Assembly (NCBI RefSeq): GCF_003047285.1 | Contig: NZ_PZYX01000001.1 | Location: forward strand, 610,277-674,276 | DNA from: Nocardioides allogilvus | Lineage (GTDB): Bacteria; Actinomycetota; Actinomycetes; Propionibacteriales; Nocardioidaceae | Length of the DNA stretch: 64,000 nucleotides | Direction: 5' to 3' | Shown here: positions 1-7,469 of the stretch, one piece after another | Layout of the letters: each line of letters opens with the position of its first letter | Position numbering within the stretch: the stretch's first letter is position 1 | Notes under the pieces: model-generated | The model's input: only the letters and a program-made list of their open reading frames with translations | Database searches by the model: none | What the model was told of the DNA's origin: nothing | Made by a program: the position numbers and the translations under genes

Positions 1-1
1 A

Positions 2-259
2 GCGCTGACCACGCTCGCTCTGCCCGCCGGCGGGTGGCGTCTCGCGTTCGTCGTGGGCTGGTTCGGCGCGATCGTCTACGCCGTGCTGCCGCGGTCCGAG
101 GGCGACTACCTCCTCCCCGGCAGCGCAGCCGGATATACGGTGCTGGGCGGCTCGTTCCTGCTCCTGCTCGTCGCCCTCGCGACGTCGCCACGACCCGGGA
201 CCGCGGCCCGGGGACGACAGCGCCGTGGGAACGACGATCCGGGCGTTTCGCCGGGGTGA
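2..259 (+). CDS. C-terminal part of a small membrane protein (DUF6113-like), truncated by the window edge
   Basis: Only the last 85 codons are present and the start lies outside the window. The visible part has two hydrophobic stretches separated by a short loop with the residues PRSEGDYLLPG, then a charged arginine-rich tail, which fits a small polytopic membrane protein. In sequence style it resembles the actinobacterial DUF6113 family, often found a few genes upstream of fdxA-dapC, as here. That family assignment is from memory. No function is known. The stop lies 15 bases before the VanW-family gene. Confidence 0.6.
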   Translation, partial: ALTTLALPAGGWRLAFVVGWFGAIVYAVLPRSEGDYLLPGSAAGYTVLGGSFLLLLVALATSPRPGTAARGRQRRGNDDPGVSPG

Positions 260-262
260 ACC

Positions 263-268
263 TAGGAT
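263..268 (+). promoter_or_regulatory. -10 element of a leaderless promoter for the VanW-family gene
   Basis: TAGGAT lies six bases before the GTG at 275. A TANNNT hexamer placed 6-7 bases before the start codon is the usual actinobacterial leaderless arrangement. There is no ribosome-binding site here, which supports this start. Confidence 0.55.
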
Positions 269-274
269 CGGACC

Positions 275-2047
275 GTGTCGATCCTTCCTCAAAGCGATGA
301 GCTCACCGATGGCCCGGCCGCCGACAAGTCCGGCGGCCGTGTCGTCCTGTGGCTGCTGCTCGGCCTCGGACTGCTGATCGGCGGCGCCTACGTCGCGGCC
401 CACTACGCCGCTGCCGACAAGGTCGCGCGCGGCACCACGGTCTCCGGTGTCAGCATCGGTGGACACCCGCAGGCCGAGGCCGCCGAGCGGTTGCAGGCCG
501 GCCTGGCCGAGCGGGTCTCCGGCCCGATCGAGGTCACCATCGAGGGCAAGCCGGTCAGCATCGACCCGGCCGCTGCCGGCATCTCCGTGGACTACGACGC
601 CTCCGTGGCCGAGGCAGGCGGCGAGCGCAGCTGGGACCCGGTCCGGCTGTGGAACTACTTCACCGGCGGCGAGGACTTCGAGGCCGAGGTGACCGTCGAC
701 GAGGCCGCCTTCGCCCAGACGGTGGCCGGCCTGGACGAGCAGCACGGCACCGCCCCGCGCGAGGGCGCGCTCGGCTTCGACGGCGCGTCGATCACGACGG
801 TCAAGCCGCGCGTCGGGCAGGCGCTCGACCCCGTCTCCACTCGCGACACCCTCGTGTCGGCCTACCTCAGCGAGGAGGCCGACAAGCCCGCACTCGAGCT
901 GGCGCAGGCCGAGCCGACCATCGACGAGGCCGACCTCGCCGAGGCCCGCCAGGCCTTCGCCAACCGTGCCGTGTCGGGCTCGGTGACGCTGAGCTTCGAC
1001 CAGGCGACCATCAAGATCTTCCCCGAGGACTACACCACCGCGCTGAGCCTGAAGCCGGTCGACGGCAAGCTCGTGCCCCAGCTCGACACCGCCAAGCTGG
1101 CCGAGGTCGTCGCCGCCAACGTGGTCGCCGACGGCGCCCCGGTCGATGCCACCGTCGCGCTCGTGGGCGGCGTCCCCCAGGTGATCCCGGCCAAGCCGGG
1201 CGTCACCTACGACCAGCAGCAGATCGACGCCGGCTTCCTCGCCCTCGTCGCCGCGCCCGACGGTGAACGGACGCTGAGCGTCGACGCCAAGGTCGCCAAG
1301 CCCGAGTTCACGACGAAGGACGCCCGTGCGCTGGGCATCAAGGAACGCGTCTCGACCTTCACGACCTACTACCCGTACGCCGAGTACCGCAACATCAACA
1401 TCGGGCGGGCCGCCGAGCTGGTCGACGGCACGGTGCTCAAGCCGGGCGAGACCTTCAGCCTCAACGACACGGTCGGCGAGCGGACCGTCGCCAACGGCTT
1501 CACCGAGGGCTACATCATCCAGGACGGCATCCTCGTGACCGACCTCGGCGGCGGCGTCTCGCAGATGGCGACCACGACCTTCAACGCGATGTTCTTCGCC
1601 GGCCTCGAGGACGTCGAGCACAAGCCGCACTCGTTCTACATCGACCGCTACCCGATCGGTCGCGAGGCCACCGTCGCCTGGGGCGCGATCGACCTGAAGT
1701 TCCGCAACGACACCCCCTACGGCGTGCTGGTCAGCGCCAACGTCACCCCGTCGACGCCGTCGACGAGCGGCGTCGTGACGGTCTCGATGTACTCCACGAA
1801 GCACTGGAACATCACCACCTCGGAGTCCGAGCGCTACAACATCACCAAGGCGAAGGAGCGCAAGGTCGACACCAAGAAGTGCCACGCCAACGAGGGCTAC
1901 GGCGGCTTCGACATCGACGTCATGCGCTACTTCGAGCCGGTCGGTGCGAACAACGAGACCCGCTCACCCGAGACGTTCCACACGACCTACACGCCCTCCG
2001 ACACGGTCATCTGCACCCACCCGAACGCCGAGGACAACGTCAGCTGA
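275..2047 (+). CDS. VanW family membrane-anchored peptidoglycan-binding protein
   Basis: The 590-residue protein has a short cytoplasmic N-terminus and one membrane segment at about residues 23-45. A long extracellular part follows that looks like two PG-binding-4 type repeats at about 60-350. The VanW domain is at about 355-500, with the hallmark stretch TVLKPGETFSLNDTVGERT followed by GGGVSQMATTTFNA. The family is anchored at the cell surface and thought to act on or bind peptidoglycan. Some members sit near vancomycin-resistance genes, but none are present here, so resistance is not implied. GTG is chosen as start because of the TAGGAT element six bases upstream. The region after the VanW domain is rich in Thr and Ser. 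Confidence 0.85.
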   Translation: MSILPQSDELTDGPAADKSGGRVVLWLLLGLGLLIGGAYVAAHYAAADKVARGTTVSGVSIGGHPQAEAAERLQAGLAERVSGPIEVTIEGKPVSIDPAAAGISVDYDASVAEAGGERSWDPVRLWNYFTGGEDFEAEVTVDEAAFAQTVAGLDEQHGTAPREGALGFDGASITTVKPRVGQALDPVSTRDTLVSAYLSEEADKPALELAQAEPTIDEADLAEARQAFANRAVSGSVTLSFDQATIKIFPEDYTTALSLKPVDGKLVPQLDTAKLAEVVAANVVADGAPVDATVALVGGVPQVIPAKPGVTYDQQQIDAGFLALVAAPDGERTLSVDAKVAKPEFTTKDARALGIKERVSTFTTYYPYAEYRNINIGRAAELVDGTVLKPGETFSLNDTVGERTVANGFTEGYIIQDGILVTDLGGGVSQMATTTFNAMFFAGLEDVEHKPHSFYIDRYPIGREATVAWGAIDLKFRNDTPYGVLVSANVTPSTPSTSGVVTVSMYSTKHWNITTSESERYNITKAKERKVDTKKCHANEGYGGFDIDVMRYFEPVGANNETRSPETFHTTYTPSDTVICTHPNAEDNVS

Positions 2048-2055
2048 TCCCGGAC

Positions 2056-2097
2056 CGCTGGTTGAGCAGGCGCGCCAGCGCCGTGTCGAAACCGAGG
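2056..2097 (+). repeat. Type A inverted-repeat element, copy 1
   Basis: The copy begins CGCTGGTTGAGCAGG and ends GTGTCGAAACCGAGG. It pairs with the oppositely oriented copy that starts two bases later, so together they can form a long hairpin behind the VanW-family gene. The core GGTTTCG...CTCAACC, read on the other strand, is shared with the element at 42197-42277. Confidence 0.8.
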
Positions 2098-2098
2098 T

Positions 2099-2147
2099 CC
2101 TCGGTTTCGACACGCTCGGCCGCGGGCGGCCTCGCTGCTCAACCAGC
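2099..2147 (-). repeat. Type A inverted-repeat element, copy 2 (inverted)
   Basis: The copy starts CCTCGGTTTCGACACG and ends GCTGCTCAACCAGCG, inverted relative to copies 1 and 3. The middle has diverged (CTCGGCCGCGGGCGGCCTC), while the outer arms match copies 1 and 3 base for base. Confidence 0.75.
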
Positions 2148-2157
2148 GGGACATGGC

Positions 2158-2199
2158 CGCTGGTTGAGCAGGCGCGCCAGCGCCGTGTCGAAACCGAGG
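2158..2199 (+). repeat. Type A inverted-repeat element, copy 3
   Basis: The copy is identical to copy 1 over its 42 bases. Its last base is four bases from the TAG stop of the converging aspartyl-tRNA synthetase gene. The three copies fill the whole space between the two converging genes and may act as a bidirectional terminator. Confidence 0.8.
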
Positions 2200-2203
2200 A
2201 TCG

Positions 2204-3508
2204 CTACGGCGTCAGGCGGTGCAGGTCGCGCGGGAACAGCGTGACCTCACGGACGTTCGCTGCCTCGACCAGCCGGGCCACCCAGCGCTCGAGCCCGATG
2301 GCGAAGCCGCCGTGCGGCGGCATGCCGTGCTCGAACGCCTGGAGGTACGCCGCGTAGTCGGCCGGGTCCTCGCCGCGGGCGCGGATCGCTGCGTCGTAGT
2401 CGCTGGGCCGGTGCAGCCGCTGCCCGCCGGTGACCAGCTCGAGCCCGCGGAAGAGCAGGTCGAAGCTGTTCGACCCCTCCGCAGACCCCGGTGGTCGAGG
2501 AGGGGCGCCAGCGCCGTCACGAGACCAAGGGTGCGTGTAGAACGGCCGCTTCCGCATCGGGTAGCCCTCGACGGCGAGGAAGTCCGAGCCGTGCTCGGCC
2601 AGGGCCCAGGCGCCGAGCGCGCGCTCGTGCTCGGGCGCCAGGTCGGGCTCGTCAGCAGGCGCGCCGACCAGGGCCAGCGCGTCCGCGAAGTGGATCACCG
2701 GGATCTCGTCGGGCACGACCGCGACCGCAGCGAGGGTGCGCTGCACCGCCCCGCCGGCGAGCTCGTGCACGGCGGACACCATGCCCGCGAGCACCTCGCG
2801 CAGCACCGCGAGCACGTCGCGGTGGTCGCGGATGAAGCCGAGCTCGACGTCGAGCGAGCGGTATTCCGCGAGATGGCGGACCGTGTCGTGCGGCTCGGCC
2901 CGGAACACCGGGCCGACCTCGTAGACCCGCTCGAAGACCCCGACCAGCTGCTGCTTGTAGAACTGCGGGCTCTGGGCGAGATAGGCCGGTCGCCCGAAGT
3001 AGTCCACGGCGAACACGTTGGCGCCCGACTCGGTGGCCGACTCGACGAACTTCGGCGTCGCGATCTCGGTGAACCCCAGCTCGTCGAGCGTGGCCCGGAA
3101 GCCGCGCAGCGAGGCCGCGGCGATCTCCCACTTCGCGCGCTGCGCGGGGTGGCGCCACAGCACCGGTGCGTTGTCGAGCAGCGTCGGCAGCGACACGTCG
3201 AGCGCGGGTCGCCACAGCTCGGCAGGCGGTGTCGCGGCGGGTTCGGTGAGCGCCTCGATGGTGGCGTCGGTGACCTCGACGCCACCCGGTGCCTGCGGGT
3301 TGGCGGTCGCCGTACCCACCACCCGGACGGTCGTCTCCTCCGGCGGCACCGCGGTGCCGGCGGGCAGCACGACCTGGGCCAGGCCGCTGCGGTCGCGCAC
3401 GACGAGGAAGGTGACGCGGGCGAGCTCGCGACGGCGATGCACCCAGCCCTCGAGGGTGACGGTGGAACCGGGCTCGGCCGTGGGCAGCGATGAACAGAGC
3501 GATCTCAT
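2204..3508 (-). CDS. aspS: Archaeal-type aspartyl-tRNA synthetase (probable aspartate--tRNA(Asp/Asn) ligase)
   Basis: The protein charges tRNA with aspartate, and at 434 residues it has the archaeal/AsnRS-like size rather than the roughly 590 of the usual bacterial enzyme. It has an N-terminal OB-fold anticodon-binding domain (about 1-100). Class II motif 2 is visible as VFRAEPHDTVRHLAEYRSLD, the AsnRS/AspRS stretch is SNSFDLLFRGLEL, and motif 3 is GGFAIGLERW near the C-terminus. An extra segment RDGAGAPPRPPGSAEG sits just before SNSFDLLF and is encoded by a repeat element (2490-2530). The ATG at 3508 is preceded by GGAGG at good spacing; the reading frame is open 28 codons further upstream, but that is T-box leader. 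Whether it is discriminating or also makes Asp-tRNA(Asn) cannot be told here. Confidence 0.88.
   Translation of the reverse strand: MRSLCSSLPTAEPGSTVTLEGWVHRRRELARVTFLVVRDRSGLAQVVLPAGTAVPPEETTVRVVGTATANPQAPGGVEVTDATIEALTEPAATPPAELWRPALDVSLPTLLDNAPVLWRHPAQRAKWEIAAASLRGFRATLDELGFTEIATPKFVESATESGANVFAVDYFGRPAYLAQSPQFYKQQLVGVFERVYEVGPVFRAEPHDTVRHLAEYRSLDVELGFIRDHRDVLAVLREVLAGMVSAVHELAGGAVQRTLAAVAVVPDEIPVIHFADALALVGAPADEPDLAPEHERALGAWALAEHGSDFLAVEGYPMRKRPFYTHPWSRDGAGAPPRPPGSAEGSNSFDLLFRGLELVTGGQRLHRPSDYDAAIRARGEDPADYAAYLQAFEHGMPPHGGFAIGLERWVARLVEAANVREVTLFPRDLHRLTP
2490..2530 (+). repeat. Type B repeat element inside the aspartyl-tRNA synthetase coding sequence
   Basis: GGTGGTCGAGGAGGGGCGCC followed by AGCGCCGTCACGAGACC matches the arm at 42243-42277 with few differences. 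It lies in frame within aspS, and the TGA that stops genes at the 42-kb copy is out of frame here. It encodes the linker SRDGAGAPPRPP just before the conserved SNSFDLLF motif. Confidence 0.75.
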
Positions 3509-3660
3509 GAGTACCTCCAGTTGGCGTGGCCCTGGAGGTGTGGGCGGGGGCAAGGTCGCGGTGCCACCACACCTTCGCCGGGTGAGATCCACCCGGCCTC
3601 TCGTCGATGACGCCGGACGCGCGGAAGACCCCTCAAGCGGGGGTTGTCAGTCCCCGGGGT
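3509..3660 (-). promoter_or_regulatory. Translational T-box riboswitch upstream of aspS
   Basis: On the minus strand the T-box sequence TGGCACCGCG lies at 3566-3557, flanked by AGGTGTGG and CCACACCT, which can pair to form the antisequestrator. The same CCACACCT strand continues into ACCTCCAG, which can pair instead with CTGGAGGT, the ribosome-binding site of aspS. The two structures exclude each other, which is the translational T-box layout known for actinobacterial ileS. A short Stem I may be formed around GGGGACTGACAACCCC. GAC (Asp) at 3648-3646 is a candidate specifier, although AAC (Asn) is three bases further on. Uncharged tRNA is expected to free the ribosome-binding site. Confidence 0.8.
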
Positions 3661-3790
3661 CGTCGGTTCCCATGGTGGGGTCAGGCATGCCCGCGAGGCA
3701 AGTCGGTTGTCGGCCAATCCGGATGTCCCCGCGGCGTCGAACTGCAGGCGGCAGGACTCCCTGTCACCCGACGTCATCAGGAGAATCCAG

Positions 3791-4321
3791 ATGAAGAACA
3801 GGTCCATGAACACCGTCGCGGTCGCGATCGCAGCCGCGGCGGGCATCGGCATCGGCACGGTTCTGGCGCCCCTTGCCGCCCAGGCAGGGCACACCAACGC
3901 GCTCCTGGAAGGTGACCTCGACGGTCGCCAGGAGGTCGCCCCCGACGGCTCGCGCGCCATCGCCGGCGACCCGAACGGTCGCGGCAGCGTCTACGTCTTC
4001 GGCATCGACGGCGACCCCACCACGCTCTGCTACGTCCTCGAGGTCTCCAAGATCGCCGAGCTCGAGCTCGCCCCCGGCGCTCCCCGCGCGGCGCACATCC
4101 ACGAGGGAGCGGCGGGCGCCAACGGTCCCGTCGAGGTCACCCTCGCCTGGCCGCAGGACGGCCAGGCCGCCGACTGCCTCACCGAGGGCGAGGCCGGCAA
4201 GGGCCTCGACCCGGGCGAGGTGCAGGAGATCCTCGCCAACCCGTCGTCGTTCTACGTCAACGTCCACAACGGCGAGTTCCCCGGCGGCGCCGTCCGAGGC
4301 CAGCTCGAGGGCGCGCACTGA
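3791..4321 (+). CDS. Secreted CHRD-domain protein
   Basis: The protein has 176 residues. An N-terminal signal peptide (basic MKNRSMNT, then an alanine/isoleucine-rich core to about residue 30, AQAG) is followed by one CHRD domain. The domain shows the typical AAHIHEGAAGANGPV and NVHNGEFPGGAVRGQL stretches. CHRD domains were named from chordin; their role in bacteria is unknown. The ATG at 3791 has AGGAG seven bases upstream, so the longer upstream frame is not used. It starts about 130 bases from the aspS leader on the opposite strand and is followed by a strong inverted repeat. Confidence 0.85.
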   Translation: MKNRSMNTVAVAIAAAAGIGIGTVLAPLAAQAGHTNALLEGDLDGRQEVAPDGSRAIAGDPNGRGSVYVFGIDGDPTTLCYVLEVSKIAELELAPGAPRAAHIHEGAAGANGPVEVTLAWPQDGQAADCLTEGEAGKGLDPGEVQEILANPSSFYVNVHNGEFPGGAVRGQLEGAH

Positions 4322-4327
4322 CCCGTT

Positions 4328-4364
4328 CCTTGGACCTGAGTCTCGAGAGGACTCAGGTCCAAGG
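4328..4364. terminator. Bidirectional terminator-like hairpin
   Basis: CCTTGGACCTGAGTC at 4328-4342 is the exact inverse of GACTCAGGTCCAAGG at 4350-4364, giving a 15-bp perfect stem with a 7-base loop. It sits between the converging CHRD and GlxA-type genes. There is no T-run, as usual in high-GC actinobacteria. Confidence 0.75.
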
Positions 4365-4388
4365 ACGCAGGGCGCTCTCCGGGCGTGG

Positions 4389-5369
4389 TCAGCCCACGAA
4401 CGTGCGCCGGTAGTGCGACGGCGTCATCGAGACGACGCCGGAGAACAGTCGACGGAAGCTGCTGGTGTCCTCGTAGCCCACGCTCCGGGCGATCTCGGCC
4501 ACGCTCAGGTTGGTGGTCTCGAGCAGGTGCCTGGCTCGTGCGACACGGGCGCCCTGCAGGAAGTCCAGGGGCGTCTGGCCGGTCTCGGCGCGGAACCGTC
4601 TCAACAGGGTGCGTGTGCTCGTGTGGTGCGCAAGCGCCAGCGCCGTCAGGTCGTAGGGCTGGTCCAGGTGGTCGAGGAGGTGGCGCCGTACACCGGTGGA
4701 GAAGGCCTGCCTGACCCGCTGTCGAAGGGTGTCGTCGACGAACGGCGACTGTGACGAGCGGCCGAGCCGGGTGAGGGTGATGTTCGAGGTGGTCCGGGCG
4801 ATCGACTCGCCGGCGTGCACCCGGACCAGGTGCATCGCCAGGTCCAGCGATGCGCTGAAGGCACCGGTCGTCGTGATCGGGCCGTCCTCGACGAGCAGGG
4901 CCCGGGGATCGATCGACGACGACGGATGACGCCGGGCGAGCTCGTCGGCGAAGAGCCAGGCAGTGGTCGCGCGCCGGCCGTCCAGCAGTCCCGCCGCGCC
5001 GAGGAGGAACGCGCCGCCGCAGATGCTCGCGGTGGGGATGCCCCGGGCGGCCGACCGGCGCAGGAGGGCGACCTCGGCGGACAGCTTCGGCAGTCGCCGT
5101 TCGATGTCCTGCTCCGGGCTCAGGTCGAAGCCCGGGACCACGAGCAGGTCGATGGTGTGGTCGATCCGGCGGGCCCTGACCTCGACACCGTTGGCGGCGC
5201 ACACCACGCCCGGACGAGCGGCGTGGATGGTCGGTCGGAAGGGTGCGGGATGCCCCGTGAAGGCCGCGACCCTGTTGGCGACCGCCAGCACGTCGACGAG
5301 CCCGAGGGCCTCGGAGGCGAGGCAGTCGTCGTAGAGCAGGACCCCCACCTTGGTCACCGTCTGCACCAT
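4389..5369 (-). CDS. GlxA-family transcriptional regulator (DJ-1/PfpI domain plus AraC DNA-binding domain)
   Basis: The 326-residue protein has an N-terminal class I glutamine amidotransferase-like (DJ-1/PfpI) domain at about 1-175, with a cysteine at the nucleophile elbow (SICGG). The C-terminal AraC-type double helix-turn-helix at about 225-322 ends VAEIARSVGYEDTSSFRRLF. Such regulators commonly sense small molecules or aldehyde/amino-acid derivatives through the first domain; the ligand here is unknown. The ATG at 5369 is chosen because TATTTT lies six bases upstream, a leaderless promoter. It is divergent from a stand-alone DJ-1/PfpI protein gene 107 bases away, which is the likely target. 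Confidence 0.88.
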   Translation of the reverse strand: MVQTVTKVGVLLYDDCLASEALGLVDVLAVANRVAAFTGHPAPFRPTIHAARPGVVCAANGVEVRARRIDHTIDLLVVPGFDLSPEQDIERRLPKLSAEVALLRRSAARGIPTASICGGAFLLGAAGLLDGRRATTAWLFADELARRHPSSSIDPRALLVEDGPITTTGAFSASLDLAMHLVRVHAGESIARTTSNITLTRLGRSSQSPFVDDTLRQRVRQAFSTGVRRHLLDHLDQPYDLTALALAHHTSTRTLLRRFRAETGQTPLDFLQGARVARARHLLETTNLSVAEIARSVGYEDTSSFRRLFSGVVSMTPSHYRRTFVG

Positions 5370-5476
5370 GTGGCGAAAATAGCCCGCAACGTGGCAATCG
5401 CGCCACTCCCCGTCGGCTTCTCCGTCGCCGAGCATGGGAGGGCCAGCATCGGCTGGTCGAAACCAAGGAGATCCAG

Positions 5477-6160
5477 ATGCGCGTGACGATCCTGCTCATT
5501 GACGGCTTCACCGCCCTCGACGCGGTCGGTGGCTATGAGGTGCTGGCCAACGTGCCGGGAGTCGAGGTCGAGTTCGTCTCGCACGCACCCGGTGTGGTCG
5601 CGGCGGACACTCGTCGCCTCGGGATGCTGGCCCATCGAGGGCTGGACGACGTGACCTCGACCGACGTCCTCTACGTCCCGGGTGGTCCGGGGGTGGTGGC
5701 CGGGATCGCGGACGCGAGGCTGCTCGGCTGGATCGCCCGGGTCCAGGCGACCGCGACCTGGACGCTCGGTGTCTGCAACGGCGTCGCGCTCCTGGCAGCG
5801 GCCGGCGTGCTCGACGGGGTCAGCGTCACGACGAACTGGGGCTGGCGCGACCGGGTGGCGTCCTACGGCGTCGAGGTCGTCCCCGAGCGGGTCCACCGCG
5901 ACGGGTCGATCGTGACCGGCGCGGGCGTCTCCGCCAGCATCGACGCAGGCCTCTTCCTGGCCGCGCTCATCGCGGGCGAGGACGTGGCGCGCCTGGTGCA
6001 GCTCGGCATCGAGTACTTCCCGGCACCGCCCGACTTCGCCCGGGCGACGCTCGACGACGTGCCTGCGGCGGAGCAGGAGCTGCTGCTCGCCTTCGAGGAG
6101 GGGCCGTTGATGGACCGGCTCGCCTCAGCCCGGCTCCCGGTCGTGCGCGTCGGCGCCTGA
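5477..6160 (+). CDS. DJ-1/PfpI family protein
   Basis: The 227-residue protein covers a whole DJ-1/PfpI domain. The strand-elbow cysteine is in TLGVCNGVALLAAAGVLDG and an early acidic residue is in the first loop (LIDGFTALDAVG). Family members include isonitrile hydratase-like enzymes, glyoxalase III and amidases; the sequence does not decide between them. The layout (VTTNWGWRDRV, then VHRDGSIVTGAGVSASID) is that of the isonitrile-hydratase/ThiJ-like branch. A good ribosome-binding site (AAGGAG) precedes the ATG. It is divergently paired with the GlxA-type regulator. Confidence 0.85.
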   Translation: MRVTILLIDGFTALDAVGGYEVLANVPGVEVEFVSHAPGVVAADTRRLGMLAHRGLDDVTSTDVLYVPGGPGVVAGIADARLLGWIARVQATATWTLGVCNGVALLAAAGVLDGVSVTTNWGWRDRVASYGVEVVPERVHRDGSIVTGAGVSASIDAGLFLAALIAGEDVARLVQLGIEYFPAPPDFARATLDDVPAAEQELLLAFEEGPLMDRLASARLPVVRVGA

Positions 6161-6176
6161 CCTCCACGCGGCAGCC

Positions 6177-7088
6177 TCAACCGGACAGATAGCGGTTGGT
6201 GTGGTGGGTGACGAACCCAAGTCGTTCGTACGTCGCCAGGCCGGCGTGGTTGTCGGTCTCGACGTGCAACCACGCGGTGGTCGCGCCCTGGGACGCGCCC
6301 CAGTCGAGGAGCTCGGCCAGGACCCGGGTGCCGAGGCCCTGACGTCGGTGGGAGGGGTCGACCTCGAGGTCGTGCAGGCCCAGCCAGTCGCCGTCGAGGA
6401 CCGCCTCGCCGCGTGCGACGACCGGCTGGTCGCCGTACTCGACGACGCAGGTGGCCCCGGATTCCGTCAGGCGCGCGTCGTCGCGTCCGCGCCCGGCGGC
6501 TCGCAGGGCGCGGGACACGGGCGCGAGCTGGCAGTGTGCGTCGCCGTCGCCGAGCGGTGTGAACCCGAACGGAGCGAGGGCTGCCTCGAGGGGTGAGTCC
6601 GCCCGGACCTGGATCAGCGGGTCCTGGCCGAGGGCGTCGTAGAACGAGCGGACGCGGTCGACGGCGTCGGCCAGGGGGAGGTCCGGATCGGCCATCGCCA
6701 GGGCCGAGTTGCCCCGGCGCCGCAGTCGACCACCCAGGGGCGGGGACGCGCGCAGCAGCCAGGTGCCGAGCGGCTCGGCGGTCATGGTGGGCCACAGCGA
6801 CGCGACGTGCAGCTCCACGTCGTGCGCGGAGACGCGGTGGCGCACCGACGCCCGCGGCGGCACCGGCTTGCCCGACACGATGTCGGCGATGGCGATGGTG
6901 ACGGGCCCGCGGAGCGAGTCGATCGACGTGACGCCGTCGCCCCACGCCGTACACACCCCGAGCACGTCGGTGGCGCGGCCGTCGGGCAGGAGGTGGCGCA
7001 CCACGACCCGCTGGCCGACGACGTGGGGACCGAGGCCGTGGTGACCGACGGGACTGCCCACGGTGTGGGGTTCCGGCGCATCGCTCAT
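6177..7088 (-). CDS. GNAT family N-acetyltransferase
   Basis: The 303-residue protein has a C-terminal GNAT domain with the acetyl-CoA-binding loop [11 protein letters not shown] at about residue 245, and [14 protein letters not shown] near the end. The N-terminal 100 residues form a small beta-rich domain ([20 protein letters not shown]) often seen fused to actinobacterial GNAT proteins. The substrate is unknown. ATG at 7088 follows TAGTAT at six bases, so the message is probably leaderless. It is divergent from fdxA. Confidence 0.85.
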   Translation of the reverse strand: MSDAPEPHTVGSPVGHHGLGPHVVGQRVVVRHLLPDGRATDVLGVCTAWGDGVTSIDSLRGPVTIAIADIVSGKPVPPRASVRHRVSAHDVELHVASLWPTMTAEPLGTWLLRASPPLGGRLRRRGNSALAMADPDLPLADAVDRVRSFYDALGQDPLIQVRADSPLEAALAPFGFTPLGDGDAHCQLAPVSRALRAAGRGRDDARLTESGATCVVEYGDQPVVARGEAVLDGDWLGLHDLEVDPSHRRQGLGTRVLAELLDWGASQGATTAWLHVETDNHAGLATYERLGFVTHHTNRYLSG

Positions 7089-7142
7089 GCCGAGATACTA
7101 AGGTTGGCCGCGTCCCACCCCGTGCCCCCTCAGGAGGATCCG

Positions 7143-7469
7143 GTGACCTACGTCATCGCCCAGCCGTGCGTCGACCTCAAGGACCGCGCGTGTGTCGACG
7201 AGTGCCCCGTCGACTGCATCTACGAGGGCAAGCGCATGCTCTACATCCACCCCGATGAGTGCGTCGACTGCGGTGCCTGCGAACCGGTCTGCCCGGTCGA
7301 GGCGATCTTCTACGAGGACGACACCCCGGAGGAGTGGAAGGAGTACTACACGGCCAACGTGAACTTCTTCGACGACCTCGGCTCGCCGGGTGGCGCCGCC
7401 AAGATGGGTGAGATCGACAAGGACCACCCCTTCATCGCCGCGCTTCCTCCCCAAGAGCACGACGAGTGA
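7143..7469 (+). CDS. fdxA: Seven-iron ferredoxin
   Basis: This 108-residue electron carrier has the 7Fe pattern: C9, C17, C21 (followed by Pro) and then C40, C43, C46, C50 (followed by Pro). By family precedent C9, C17 and C50 bind the [3Fe-4S] cluster and C21, C40, C43 and C46 the [4Fe-4S] cluster. An acidic C-terminal extension carries [20 protein letters not shown]. The GTG start is preceded by AGGAGG. The stop overlaps the start of dapC by four bases (GTGA), so the two are co-translated. The fdxA-dapC order is widespread in actinobacteria. Confidence 0.95.
   Translation: MTYVIAQPCVDLKDRACVDECPVDCIYEGKRMLYIHPDECVDCGACEPVCPVEAIFYEDDTPEEWKEYYTANVNFFDDLGSPGGAAKMGEIDKDHPFIAALPPQEHDE

Noticed and set aside
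275..2047. VanW-family gene as part of a vancomycin-resistance cluster
   Set aside because: No vanH, vanA/B, vanX, vanR or vanS homologs in the window; VanW-domain proteins are common in actinobacteria without resistance.
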